A stretch of 37,734 nucleotides of DNA from Candidatus Zixiibacteriota bacterium (lineage in GTDB: Bacteria; Zixibacteria; MSB-5A5; GN15; FEB-12). Under the pieces are notes generated by a model. The model was not told the origin of the DNA. It did no database searches and was given only the letters and a program-made list of their open reading frames with translations. This document shows, piece by piece, positions 16,209-25,109 of the stretch. How positions within the stretch are numbered: position 1 is the first letter of the stretch; every line of letters starts with the position of its first letter. The stretch spans positions 1 to 37,734 of the forward strand of contig JAFGNW010000231.1 in the NCBI GenBank assembly GCA_016926795.1. Reading direction: 5' to 3'. Position numbers and translations under genes: made by a program.

Positions 16209-17123
16209 TTATAATCCCGGATACAGAATCTGCGCCAGGGCTTTTTTCAGGTTTTCAATATCGGGAAAAAACCGACAAGCCTTCTGTTTTCGAAACCAGG
16301 TCAGCTGTCTTTTGGCATAACGCCGGGTGTTCTGTTTGATTAATAATACGGCTTCCTCGGTCGAAAGGTTCCCCTCAAGACAGTCCAGTAATTCATTATA
16401 CCCGATTACGTTGGCTTTTCTTATTTTTTCCGCTCCGATTTTCCGTACCAGCCTTTCAACTTCATCCCGCCAGCCGGCAGCCAGCATCGCATCCACCCGC
16501 GCGTTGATAATATCGTAAAGTAAATCTCTCTGCGGAGCGAGACATAAATAGTCAAAGGCGTACTCACTTTTTTTATAGGCGCCGGTCACGATTAACTCCG
16601 ATTTGGTCTTACCGGTCAGGTAATAAATTTCCAGTGCGCGGATAACCCTTTTTTTGTTATGAGGATGAATCCTGGCGGCCTCGAGCGGGTCAATATTTTC
16701 CAGTTTCTCGTACATCTTTTCCGACCCGAGCGCGTCCATTTCTTTTTCCAGACGCTCCCGGAGGGCCAGGTCGTCATCCTCTATTTCCACCACCCCCTCG
16801 CTCAAAGCCCGCATATACAAACCCGTCCCGCCGACCACCACGGGTAACTTGTCCCGTTCGAAAATATCCTTTATAACTCGGACGGCGTCGGTGATATACT
16901 GAAAAGCCGAATAGCGCTCTCCCGGCTCGATAAGATTTATCAAATGGGTCGGGACCCGGCTCAGTTCTTCGGCGGAAGGTTTGGCGGTGCCGATATCCAG
17001 ATATTTGATAATCTGCCGGGAATCGGCCGAGACGATCTCAAGGGGGTAAGTATCGGCAAGCGCCAGGGCCGCGGCCGTTTTTCCGGATGCGGTCGGTCCA
17101 CAGATAATCGGAATCGGTTTCAT
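16209..17123 (-). CDS. miaA: tRNA dimethylallyltransferase
   Basis: MiaA transfers a dimethylallyl group to A37 of tRNAs that read UNN codons. The 304-residue product has family length. Motifs include the P-loop GPTASGKT (9-16), the catalytic Asp region SADSRQIIKYLDIGTAKP (33-50), VVVGGTGLYMRAL (96-108) and the C-terminal tRNA-contacting TRRYAKRQLTWFRKQ. Its ATG lies one base beyond the mutL stop (TGAAATG), and GGGGAT precedes it, so translation is coupled to mutL. The mutL-miaA pairing also occurs in E. coli. It is the last gene of the mut cluster. Confidence 0.97.
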   Translation of the reverse strand: MKPIPIICGPTASGKTAAALALADTYPLEIVSADSRQIIKYLDIGTAKPSAEELSRVPTHLINLIEPGERYSAFQYITDAVRVIKDIFERDKLPVVVGGTGLYMRALSEGVVEIEDDDLALRERLEKEMDALGSEKMYEKLENIDPLEAARIHPHNKKRVIRALEIYYLTGKTKSELIVTGAYKKSEYAFDYLCLAPQRDLLYDIINARVDAMLAAGWRDEVERLVRKIGAEKIRKANVIGYNELLDCLEGNLSTEEAVLLIKQNTRRYAKRQLTWFRKQKACRFFPDIENLKKALAQILYPGL

Positions 17124-17124
17124 T

Positions 17125-19035
17125 TCATCCCCGTCCGAATTGCCGGTCCAGGTCTTCTCGGCTCATTTTTATGAAAGTCGGGCGGCCGTGGGGGCAGGTG
17201 TACCGGTTTTCACACAGCATTAACCGTTTGACCAGGCCGGTCGCCTCTTCGTCGGTGAGGCGGTCGCCGGCCATAACCGCTGCCCGGCAGGCGATAGACT
17301 GGGCCATTGCCTTTTTGATATCCTGGCCGGCCTTTTTCAGTGAAGTCAGGTCGTCCAGAATGTACCGGATGATTTTTTCCGGCGATTTTTTGGCCAGTAC
17401 GCTCGGCACGGCTTCGATATTTATCATCTTCCCCCCGAAGGGCGCCGCCGCAAAACCGGATGCGTTAAGCAGACCTTCATACTCCTCGAACAGGGCCAGC
17501 TGTTCCGGGCTCAACTCCACCTGCGCCGGGAACAAAAGCTGCTGGGCTACCACCGTCTGGTTCTCCACCTGGCGGCAGGTCTCTTCGTAAAGCACCCGCT
17601 CGTGAGCAGCGTGCTGGTCCACGATAAAAAGACTGCGGCCCGTTCTGCACACCAGGTACAAATCGGAAAAACGGCCGACCAGCTGAATCCCGTCCGATTC
17701 GGCAGCGATAACTTCCTCTGCTTTCGAGGGAACATGACCGGAAGGTGCTGTTGAAAGACGGTCGGTTGGTGATGTATCACCGGGGACGAATTCCTCGATA
17801 ATCTCCCCAGTGGATGTATCCACCCGCACGATATTGCTTTCCAGCGAGCTGTTTTTTAAGCCCGAGGGATTGTAAAGTTCTTTAAGAAAATCTTTGTTGA
17901 CGCCGGTATATGCCGTCGGGCCGGGGATAACGCCGGGGTGTCCCGGGCGGGGATAGCGCCCCCGCCGTTCATAAGAAATATCTTCCCCGTTTTTTTCAGC
18001 CGGGGCGCCTTTGGACTGATATGACGGAATGATATTATCTTTCCGGATGGAATCCTTGATCAGGCGGTGCACGGCATTGTATATTTCCCGCTCGCGGGCA
18101 AGTTTGATTTCGGTTTTGGAGGGGTGGACGTTGACATCGATTTCATCCGGCCTTACGGTCAGAAGCAGGGCTCCAACCGGGTAATTGCCACGGGGTAAAA
18201 GTTCACCGTAACCGGCCTGAAAAGCGTGCGACAACGACGGAGAGTAAATGAAACGACCGTTGATAAAAATATACTGGCCCAGGCGGTTGCTTTGAGCGGT
18301 TTCCGGCAGGCCGATAACACCGTCGATTTTAACTTCCTCGGACTCCCCTGAAATCGCTATAAACTCCCGGTCGGGACTCAGGAGGGCGCTCACCCGTTCT
18401 TTGAGACTGCCGCCTCCGGGCAGGGAAAAAATCCTGCGATTGTTAAGGGTATAGGAAAAGGTGATTTCAAAGCGGCCGATGGCCAGAGCCGTCACCAGCC
18501 GTGAAATGTGTCGGCTTTCGGTCATTTCTGATTTGAGGAATTTACGCCGCGCCGGAGTGTTGAAAAAAAGATTTTCCACTTCTATCATTGTACCCGGCGG
18601 CGCCGCGGTCGGCTGTTTCGATTGCAAAACGCCCCCTTCGTAGATAATCTCGGTGCCGAAATCGGCATCGCACGGGCGGGAGACCATCCGCACCCGGGCC
18701 ACCGAAGCAATCGAGGGCAGCGCCTCCCCCCGGAAACCGTAAGAAGCCAAACTCTCCAGGTCGTTGAAATTGTATATCTTCGACGTAGCATGGCGGGAGA
18801 AGGCTATCTCTATCTGCTCTTCGCTGATGCCGCAACCGTTATCGACAATCTTGATCAGTTTCGAGCCGGACTTTTCGATAAAAATATCGACGCGGTCGGC
18901 TCCGGCGTCGAGGGCGTTTTCCACCAGTTCCTTGACCACCGCGGCCGGGCGCTCGATTACCTCACCGGCGGCAATCTTGTTTATCAGGCGCTCCGGAAGC
19001 GGTCTTATCCGGGGCTGTCCGGTATCGGCGGTCAT
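17125..19035 (-). CDS. mutL: DNA mismatch repair protein MutL, endonuclease type
   Basis: MutL couples MutS mismatch recognition to strand removal. The 636-residue protein has a GHKL ATPase domain: KELVENALDAG (35-45), DNGCGI (66-71), FRGEAL (101-106). A variable linker covers about 340-440. The C-terminal domain holds the metal-dependent nicking motif DQHAAHERVLYE (473-484, fitting DQHA(X)2E(X)4E), plus ACR (582-584) and CPHGRP (614-619). This means it nicks DNA itself, as in organisms lacking MutH. It starts two bases after the mutS stop and is followed after one base by miaA. Confidence 0.97.
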   Translation of the reverse strand: MTADTGQPRIRPLPERLINKIAAGEVIERPAAVVKELVENALDAGADRVDIFIEKSGSKLIKIVDNGCGISEEQIEIAFSRHATSKIYNFNDLESLASYGFRGEALPSIASVARVRMVSRPCDADFGTEIIYEGGVLQSKQPTAAPPGTMIEVENLFFNTPARRKFLKSEMTESRHISRLVTALAIGRFEITFSYTLNNRRIFSLPGGGSLKERVSALLSPDREFIAISGESEEVKIDGVIGLPETAQSNRLGQYIFINGRFIYSPSLSHAFQAGYGELLPRGNYPVGALLLTVRPDEIDVNVHPSKTEIKLAREREIYNAVHRLIKDSIRKDNIIPSYQSKGAPAEKNGEDISYERRGRYPRPGHPGVIPGPTAYTGVNKDFLKELYNPSGLKNSSLESNIVRVDTSTGEIIEEFVPGDTSPTDRLSTAPSGHVPSKAEEVIAAESDGIQLVGRFSDLYLVCRTGRSLFIVDQHAAHERVLYEETCRQVENQTVVAQQLLFPAQVELSPEQLALFEEYEGLLNASGFAAAPFGGKMINIEAVPSVLAKKSPEKIIRYILDDLTSLKKAGQDIKKAMAQSIACRAAVMAGDRLTDEEATGLVKRLMLCENRYTCPHGRPTFIKMSREDLDRQFGRG

Positions 19036-19037
19036 CG

Positions 19038-21647
19038 TTAGTCAATATCCTTTTTAAACCGGCGCAGCAGCTCGAAAGCCTGTACCGGGGTTAAATTGTC
19101 GAGGTCCAGTTCCTTTATAGCATCTTCCACTTTCGACGACTGCGGGTCGAACAGGGTGGGTTGGACTTTCTCTTTATATATTCCCTTACCCAGTTCGCCC
19201 TGAGTAAATTTGCCCGATTCGAGCAGTTTCAAAATCTGTTTGGCCCTCCCCAGGGTGCTGCGCGGCAAGCCGGCCAGGCGGGCAACTTCGATGCCGTAAG
19301 AATCATCGCATCCCCCGGCGATTATTTTATGTAAAAAGATTACCCGGTCTTCCCATTTTTTAACCGCCACCTGGAAATTGTGCACCCGTTCATATATCGA
19401 AGCCATCGAAGTCAACTCGTGATAATGGGTTGCGAACACCGTCCGTGCTTTCAGGTTCTCATTTATATATTCCACTACCGACCAGGCCACCGAGAGGCCG
19501 TCGAAAGTCGAGGTGCCGCGGCCGACCTCATCAAGTAATACGAGGGAACGCTCGGTGGCATTGTTTAAGATATTGGCCGTCTCGACCATTTCAACCAGGA
19601 AAGTGGACTGACCGCGGGCGATATTGTCCAGCGCCCCGACGCGCGTAAAAACCCGGTCCACCAGGCCGATTTCCGCCCGGTCGGCGGGGACGAAAGAGCC
19701 TGCCTGGGCCAGGATAACTATCAAACCGATTTGTCGCAGATAAGTCGATTTGCCGGACATGTTGGGTCCGGTCAGAATAATTATGCGCTGGTCCTCGACC
19801 GAAAGGACAACATCGTTGGCCACAAAAGAACCGGCCGGGAGAACATCCTCGATAACCGGGTGCCGGCCGCCGACGATATTAAGACGGGTATCCTCGAAAA
19901 ATTCCGGCCGAGAATAACCGTGCTGCACGGCCAGCTCCGCCAGGCCGGAAATCAAATCTATTTCAGCCAGCAGATCAGCGGTCTGGATAAGCTGCCCGAT
20001 ATGCCCATTAAGATACTCAACCAGTTCTTCGTACAGCTCCTGTTCGAGTCTGAAAATCTTTTCCTCGGCGGCCAGAATCAACTCTTCCTTTTCTTTCAAT
20101 TCCGGGGTAATGTAGCGCTCGGCGTTGACCAGCGTCTGCTTGCGGATATATTCCTCCGGCACCAGTTTGGCGTTGGCGCGGGTTATTTCGATATAGTAAC
20201 CGAAGACTTTATTGAACCCGACCTTGAGGGTATTGATGCCGGTACGCTCGCGCTCCGATTTCTGCAGCGAGCCGATATACAGCCGGGCATCTTTGATGGA
20301 ATCGTTAAGGCCGTCGAGATTCGACGCATATCCCCGTTTGAAAATATCCCCCTTGTTGCTGGTCAGGGGCGGTTCATCGGTCAGGGCGCTGTCGATTTTT
20401 TCTATCAGTTCTTTATTGTCGGGCAGCGACCGGGCTATTTGCAAAAGCAGCGGGCTGTACACCGGTTTTAAAAGTTCTTTAATCCGGTTGCCGATTATTA
20501 AAGCATCTTTGATACCGGCCATCTGGCGCGGGTTTAGTTTGCCGATACCGAGCCGTCCGGCGAAACGCTCCAAATCGGGCAGGTTTTTGGTTTCTTCCCG
20601 AAACTGATAGCACAGTTCGCGGTTCTTGACCAGTTCGGCCACCCCGGAGAGGCGCAATTCGATTTTGTCCCTGGTCTTGAAAGGCCGCAGCAGGCTGTTT
20701 TTCAGGCGCCGCGAGCCCGCGGGTGTCCGGCAGAAATTTATTACCGAAAAAAGGCTGTTCTCTTCGGTGGCATTGGCAATACTCTTAACCAGCTCCAGAT
20801 TGCGGACGGTGTTATAGTCGAGGGTCATAAAGCCGGCGTCGTCGAATTTGTTCAGACGGTTTATATGAGAGAGGTGTTCGCGATGGTTCTCATTGAGATA
20901 TCTGAATACGGCCCCGGCGGCGGTGATCGCCAGGCGGGCGTCGGCCAAACCGAAACCGTCCAGGGTAACCGTGCCGAAATGCCGGTTCAACTCTCGTTGA
21001 GCGGTTTTTAAGTCGAAATGCCATTCCTCAAAACCGGTCAGGCGGCACTCCCTATCCGAGAGCCCGAGCAGGTCGGGGATATTATTTTCAGAGTCCCCGG
21101 CAGGATAGATAACCTCCGAGGGTTCCGCCAGACGCAGGCGCTCGATGATATCCTCGATATCACCTTCGTCGACCATAAACGCCCCGGTGCTCAAATCCAG
21201 GACAGCCAGGCCCATAGTCTTGTTATTTTTCACCACTACCGCCGCCAGGATACTGGCCCGCCGCTCTTCATCGGGGATATCGATCGTCGCCGTGCCGGGA
21301 GTAAGGATCTCCACGATTTCTCTTTTCACCAGCCCTTTGGCCAGTTTGGGGTCCTCCACCTGCTCGACGATAACGACCTTTTCGCCTTTGGCCACCAGTT
21401 TGGCCAGGTAGCGGTCGGCGGCATGATACGGTACCCCGGCCAGGGGAACTTTCTCGCTGTTGCCGTGCGAACGGGAAGTCAGGGCGATGCCCAGCATCGG
21501 CGCGGCTCTAACGGCGTCGTCGCCGAACATTTCGTAAAAATCCCCCATGCGAAAAAAAAGTATTTTATCCGGATGTTGCTCTTTGATGGCGTGATATTGA
21601 CGCATCAGGGGAGTAATGTTGGACGTCTGGTCGGACTTCTTACTCAT
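19038..21647 (-). CDS. mutS: DNA mismatch repair protein MutS
   Basis: MutS binds mispaired or unpaired bases and starts repair. The 869-residue protein is full length for MutS1. The mismatch-reading F-x-E motif is at 37-39 (GDFYEMF). The ATPase domain has Walker A GPNMSGKST (627-635), Walker B LVLLDEVGRGTSTFDG (702-717) and the ATHYHEL motif (739-745). The C-terminus ends soon after a short acidic/hydrophobic tail (LDNLTPVQAFELLRRFKKD), like the HTH/tetramer region. Its start overlaps the stop of the SPOR-protein gene by four bases (ATGA), and mutL follows after two bases. Confidence 0.98.
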   Translation of the reverse strand: MSKKSDQTSNITPLMRQYHAIKEQHPDKILFFRMGDFYEMFGDDAVRAAPMLGIALTSRSHGNSEKVPLAGVPYHAADRYLAKLVAKGEKVVIVEQVEDPKLAKGLVKREIVEILTPGTATIDIPDEERRASILAAVVVKNNKTMGLAVLDLSTGAFMVDEGDIEDIIERLRLAEPSEVIYPAGDSENNIPDLLGLSDRECRLTGFEEWHFDLKTAQRELNRHFGTVTLDGFGLADARLAITAAGAVFRYLNENHREHLSHINRLNKFDDAGFMTLDYNTVRNLELVKSIANATEENSLFSVINFCRTPAGSRRLKNSLLRPFKTRDKIELRLSGVAELVKNRELCYQFREETKNLPDLERFAGRLGIGKLNPRQMAGIKDALIIGNRIKELLKPVYSPLLLQIARSLPDNKELIEKIDSALTDEPPLTSNKGDIFKRGYASNLDGLNDSIKDARLYIGSLQKSERERTGINTLKVGFNKVFGYYIEITRANAKLVPEEYIRKQTLVNAERYITPELKEKEELILAAEEKIFRLEQELYEELVEYLNGHIGQLIQTADLLAEIDLISGLAELAVQHGYSRPEFFEDTRLNIVGGRHPVIEDVLPAGSFVANDVVLSVEDQRIIILTGPNMSGKSTYLRQIGLIVILAQAGSFVPADRAEIGLVDRVFTRVGALDNIARGQSTFLVEMVETANILNNATERSLVLLDEVGRGTSTFDGLSVAWSVVEYINENLKARTVFATHYHELTSMASIYERVHNFQVAVKKWEDRVIFLHKIIAGGCDDSYGIEVARLAGLPRSTLGRAKQILKLLESGKFTQGELGKGIYKEKVQPTLFDPQSSKVEDAIKELDLDNLTPVQAFELLRRFKKDID

Positions 21648-22642
21648 CGGGCGACTACCTGGAATACTTCTGAGTGCGCGGCTTCCAGCTGGGTTTTAAA
21701 TTGAAAAGCTTCTTCGTAGTTATCGAAACGGCCGACATAGACGACCTGGTACTTTTTCCCGGATATGGTTTTGGTTTCGATATCTATTTTACGGTTATAT
21801 TTTTCGAACATCTCGGCCATAGTCCGGGCGTTCCCCTTGCTGGAAAAAACCCCCACCTTCACGGTATAATAGGTACCGGTCAGTTTTTCGGCGGCATTCC
21901 CGGCGTAACTGTTGTTTTCAATGCCGCCTATTTTTTCGATGAGATTGTCGAGACCGACCGAAGCCGGATACGCTTCCCTCAGCAAGTTGTAATAAAAGAC
22001 GGCGTCATCGGTGCGTTTCTTTTCGATGGCGTCCCGGGTGAGAAGGTACAGCGCCTGGGCTATACCCGGACCATCCTTTTCACGGGACAGGTCCCGGAGG
22101 AGCTTGACCGCTCCGACGGTTTTGTTATGAGCCAGCAGTATCCTCGCCTTGTCCAGCACGCCCAGCTGGGCTTCGTCGTCTTTCGACCATTTCAAAAGAT
22201 ACCGGTCGGTCTGTCTCAGGGCAGCGTCATAATCCTTGTTCATCTGGTCGATAAGCACCGAGAAACGCATAAATTCCCGGCTGTACCGGCCCTCTTCCCA
22301 ACGGGTATGGTATTCGTTCACGATGCGCGACAGATTCTCATAATCGTTGTTGATAAAATAAAAACCGGCCAGCCTGAAATAAATCTCCTCGAGATACTCC
22401 GGCGATACGGACGCCTTCAACGCGGCCTGCATTAACTGGGCGGACTTGAGGCCGTCCTGCTCGACCAGGCTCTGAAAAAACAAAATATCGCCGTTCCGGC
22501 TGGAGGCGGTGGTCTGGCGGGATAAGGAATCCACCGCTTCTTTTAACTTACCCTCATTAATGAGCGAATAAACGCTTTCGGAGCGAGCGTAGACGGCCAG
22601 CATGAAAATCAGAATCGAAATTATAAGGAGTCGTTTTTGCAT
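21644..22642 (-). CDS. Exported SPOR-domain protein with TPR-like helical region
   Basis: A 332-residue protein from the ATG at 22642 (a GTG two codons earlier, 22648, is also possible; neither has a clear ribosome site). The N-terminus is a signal peptide (KRLLIISILIFMLAVYARSES). Residues about 25-235 are helical and TPR/HAT-like. The C-terminal 75 residues form a SPOR domain (YYTVKVGVFSSKGNA, then KKYQVVYVGRFDNYEEA), which binds denuded septal peptidoglycan. A role in cell division or envelope remodelling is inferred. Its stop overlaps mutS (ATGA), so the mismatch repair genes are coupled to an envelope gene. Confidence 0.9.
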   Translation of the reverse strand: MQKRLLIISILIFMLAVYARSESVYSLINEGKLKEAVDSLSRQTTASSRNGDILFFQSLVEQDGLKSAQLMQAALKASVSPEYLEEIYFRLAGFYFINNDYENLSRIVNEYHTRWEEGRYSREFMRFSVLIDQMNKDYDAALRQTDRYLLKWSKDDEAQLGVLDKARILLAHNKTVGAVKLLRDLSREKDGPGIAQALYLLTRDAIEKKRTDDAVFYYNLLREAYPASVGLDNLIEKIGGIENNSYAGNAAEKLTGTYYTVKVGVFSSKGNARTMAEMFEKYNRKIDIETKTISGKKYQVVYVGRFDNYEEAFQFKTQLEAAHSEVFQVVAR

Positions 22643-22680
22643 AAGCACTGCGCCGGGTTCTCGAGGAACCTTTTTTTGTT

Positions 22681-23769
22681 TTAAACGGAAGTAGTCTTAA
22701 CCGTTTTATCCGGAGGATTCTCTTTCATTTTTTCCCGCCGCCGTTCGAGGGTGCGAAAGAGGTCTTCAATTTTTTTGCGGTCGCCTTTCTCCAGATAAAG
22801 ACGGGTCAGTTCCAGAATCGAGGTATATTCATCGGGAAAATCTTCGATAATTTGCTCGAGATATTCCCGGGCCTGGTCGATATCCCCTTTTTTCTCATAA
22901 AATTCAGCCAGCATCCGCCGGGCTTCGATATCTTTCGGAGAATGGTCCAGGATATTCTGACAAATCACCATAATGTCCCCGAAACGCCCCAGCTCGAAAA
23001 GCGTCTTCTTCAACCGTTCGATAACCCGGTGAGCCTGGTCGGGAACGGTGGAAATCAGCTTGTTCCAGAAATTGACGGCGTCCTCCAACCGTTTTTCTTC
23101 ATAATAGGAATCACCGATAGCCAGATAAGCGGGGACAAAGGTCGGGTCGAGCCCGACGGCTTCCTTGAATAAGATGCGGGCTTTGTGATAGTCGCGTTTC
23201 TTATAAAGCTCTTCCCCTTTGAAAAACTTATAGCGAGCCAGCGGCTTTTTGGACTTATTGGATTCCAGTTTCAGGAGTTCCAGGGCTGTCTCGTAGGCCC
23301 GGTCCCATTTCCTGGCTTTTTCCTGTATTTTTAAAAGCTGAGAAAAGCCCCAATGGTTCTGCGGGTCAATCGCAATAAGTTCCTCGAGGGCATCCTCGGC
23401 TGTCTTTAACTCGTTCAGCATGATATAATCGGAAGCCAGCTGGTAGAGAATCTCCATTTTATCCTGACGGGTCAGGTCGGAACGGAGCGTCAGGTCCTTG
23501 TGCACCTGCAAAGCCCGGTCGGGTTTGTTGTACTCGCGGAGTATCTGTCCCAGGCGAATATAGGCATCGATATTGTTGGGGTTTTCCGTGACCACCTGAC
23601 GCAGCTTGGAGAAAGCCGCTTCCTGCTTGCCGTCCAGTAAATCCCTCAGAGCCGCCACGTACAGGTTCGAATCGCTTTTCTGGGTTTTCATAAAAAAACG
23701 TTCATAGACATAATAGAAAGAGATGGAGCCGAAAATCAGAACCAGGAAAATCAGGATATATTCAAACAT
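22681..23769 (-). CDS. lapB: LapB/YciM-like TPR protein lacking the C-terminal metal-binding domain
   Basis: A 362-residue protein. The ATG at 23769 has GAGG three to six bases upstream and begins a membrane helix (MFEYILIFLVLIFGSISFYYV); an upstream start at 23850 would add 27 charged residues and overlap the neighbour. TPR repeats follow in the LapB pattern, including RALQVHKDLTLRSDLTRQDK, which resembles the DRAIRIHQNL segment of E. coli LapB. LapB guides lipopolysaccharide synthesis and LpxC turnover. E. coli LapB ends in a rubredoxin-like CxxC/CxxC domain; here the C-terminus is charged and has no such cysteines. The gene for a LapA-like protein lies four bases upstream, as in the E. coli lapAB operon. 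Confidence 0.85.
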   Translation of the reverse strand: MFEYILIFLVLIFGSISFYYVYERFFMKTQKSDSNLYVAALRDLLDGKQEAAFSKLRQVVTENPNNIDAYIRLGQILREYNKPDRALQVHKDLTLRSDLTRQDKMEILYQLASDYIMLNELKTAEDALEELIAIDPQNHWGFSQLLKIQEKARKWDRAYETALELLKLESNKSKKPLARYKFFKGEELYKKRDYHKARILFKEAVGLDPTFVPAYLAIGDSYYEEKRLEDAVNFWNKLISTVPDQAHRVIERLKKTLFELGRFGDIMVICQNILDHSPKDIEARRMLAEFYEKKGDIDQAREYLEQIIEDFPDEYTSILELTRLYLEKGDRKKIEDLFRTLERRREKMKENPPDKTVKTTSV

Positions 23770-23773
23770 AGCC

Positions 23774-24136
23774 TCATTCCTTTTCAAAAACCGATTTTTG
23801 CGACGGTTTTCTGTTGTCCGTTCCCTTGAGCAGTTCGGCGGATTCCTCAATGGGTCGGTTGCGCAATATAACGAGTTCGCTCTCGAGAGCCTTGATTTTC
23901 CGATAGGCCGCCCGAACGTTTACCGACTGTTTGATGAAGTTGGTGACGAACAGAAAGATCGATAAAAGAGCGCCGCTGACGAACGACCAGAACACCACCG
24001 TCAGCAATAAAACATCCTCGCGGTCCTCGAACAGCGGCTGCAGGTTGATATCCACGACCTGCGTAAGATTGTTAAAGGCGAAGAAGACCATCGCGAGTAT
24101 CAGCAACAAAATCAAAACCGCCCAAATAGCCCACAT
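23774..24136 (-). CDS. lapA: LapA-like inner-membrane protein (DUF1049)
   Basis: A 120-residue protein with two membrane helices (about 3-22 and 44-67), separated by the short NNLTQVVDINLQPLF segment typical of LapA/DUF1049 proteins, then a coiled-coil tail (VRAAYRKIKALESELVILRN). In E. coli LapA works with LapB at the inner membrane in lipopolysaccharide assembly control. The pairing with the TPR protein directly downstream supports the call. The C-terminal coiled coil and tail are longer than in E. coli LapA. It is the first gene of the six-gene cluster that ends with miaA. Confidence 0.85.
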   Translation of the reverse strand: MWAIWAVLILLLILAMVFFAFNNLTQVVDINLQPLFEDREDVLLLTVVFWSFVSGALLSIFLFVTNFIKQSVNVRAAYRKIKALESELVILRNRPIEESAELLKGTDNRKPSQKSVFEKE

Positions 24137-24209
24137 AGGCCCTCCAAAAAAAAGTTATAACGACAGCAAATAAAAATAACTTACCTGTAAAATCAGGTCA
24201 ACACAAAAA

Positions 24210-24232
24210 AAAGGCCGGTCAAACCGGCCTTT
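24210..24232 (-). terminator. Intrinsic terminator after the exported protein gene
   Basis: AAAGGCCGGT (24210-24219), loop CAA, ACCGGCCTTT (24223-24232), with an eight-base A run to its left that becomes a T run on the minus strand. It follows the stop at 24245 by a few bases. Confidence 0.92.
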
Positions 24233-24244
24233 AACCGTTCAGCC

Positions 24245-24910
24245 CTATTGCTCCACCCATTCAAGGGTGTTGACGATTTGCAGCATTTCGTTAAATATGG
24301 ATTCGAAAAACTGGTATTCACACATCATATGAAAGAGCAGAATATTATTGCCGTTTTTCACCGCTATGATGGCGCCGCCGTAGGATCCGTAAACTCTCTG
24401 TCCGCCCAGCGAGGAAATGCTGGTGGCCACTTCCTTGGTGTATTTCGCCTGGGCCAGCCACTGGAAACCCTTCGCTTCCGATTTCCCGATAGACAGGGGT
24501 TTGTGACCCTTGGGGATTATTTCCTGCTCGTTGAGAATCTCATATTCCTTGAGTATTTCCTTTTTCTGATCGGATTTATAGGTATCGCTTACCAGGGAGT
24601 CTATAAAAGCCAGGGTCGGTACGGTACTGGTATCGGCGTATACGACAATTCTTGGGACCTGGGTATAATCCGGAGCGTCTTTATAATCCATGGGGATATC
24701 ATAATTTTTCTTAACAAGCACAAGGCGGAAATTTTCTTTTTCCTTTTTAACGGTACTTTTCCATTCATCGTTGAGCGTAAGCTTGAAACCATACTCGGCA
24801 TCGGTATATACATTGTCCTTGATTTCCCCGGATTTCTTGACTTTACGCCGGGCATCGGCAAAGGAAACCATAAGCAGAATCAACGAAAAGATAATGATCA
24901 GTTTCTTCAT
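24245..24910 (-). CDS. Exported protein of unknown function, possible PsbP/DcrB-like fold
   Basis: A 221-residue protein. The ATG at 24910 has a strong AGGAGGAG site and begins a signal peptide (MKKLIIIFSLILLMVSFADA); the longer frame from 25126 runs through noncoding DNA. The mature part has the pattern YTDAEYGFKLTLNDEWKS, resembling the start of Mog1/PsbP-like and DcrB/DUF1795-like domains, then alternating strands and helices and a final amphipathic helix (FESIFNEMLQIVNTLEWVEQ), which also fits those folds. No catalytic residues stand out. It has its own leader and terminator. Function unknown; the fold is a guess. Confidence 0.8.
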   Translation of the reverse strand: MKKLIIIFSLILLMVSFADARRKVKKSGEIKDNVYTDAEYGFKLTLNDEWKSTVKKEKENFRLVLVKKNYDIPMDYKDAPDYTQVPRIVVYADTSTVPTLAFIDSLVSDTYKSDQKKEILKEYEILNEQEIIPKGHKPLSIGKSEAKGFQWLAQAKYTKEVATSISSLGGQRVYGSYGGAIIAVKNGNNILLFHMMCEYQFFESIFNEMLQIVNTLEWVEQ

Positions 24911-24931
24911 AACTCCTCCTAATCGGCCTGG

Positions 24932-24960
24932 TTGACAATTACTACTATTATTATTATACC
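24932..24960 (+). promoter_or_regulatory. Possible plus-strand promoter in the gap (antisense/small RNA)
   Basis: Plus strand TTGACA (24932-24937), 17-base spacer, TATACC (24955-24960). No plus-strand gene follows, but a hairpin with a T run lies at 25011-25029. A chance match in repetitive ATT-rich DNA is possible. Confidence 0.2.
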
Positions 24961-25010
24961 CGCAATAGTCAAGTACAAATTCAAAAACCTGACCCCGGCT
25001 TAAAAATATG

Positions 25011-25029
25011 CGGCACGGTGCCGTTTTTT
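25011..25029. terminator. Hairpin with T run between the deacetylase and exported protein genes
   Basis: CGGC-ACGGT-GCCG followed on the plus strand by six T, and on the minus strand by CATATTTTTAA. On the minus strand it could end the exopolysaccharide operon (stop 25110); on the plus strand it would end a short antisense RNA. The stem is short. Confidence 0.4.
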
Positions 25030-25109
25030 CATGCGGCAAATCTAATAATAATAAGTAATTAAAATAACAGAGCAAATATATGTGAAGCAACAAAAAAGTA
25101 AAAAGGCTA

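Noticed and set aside
19731-20471. 246-residue plus-strand open frame
   Set aside because: Antisense to mutS; no recognisable motif.
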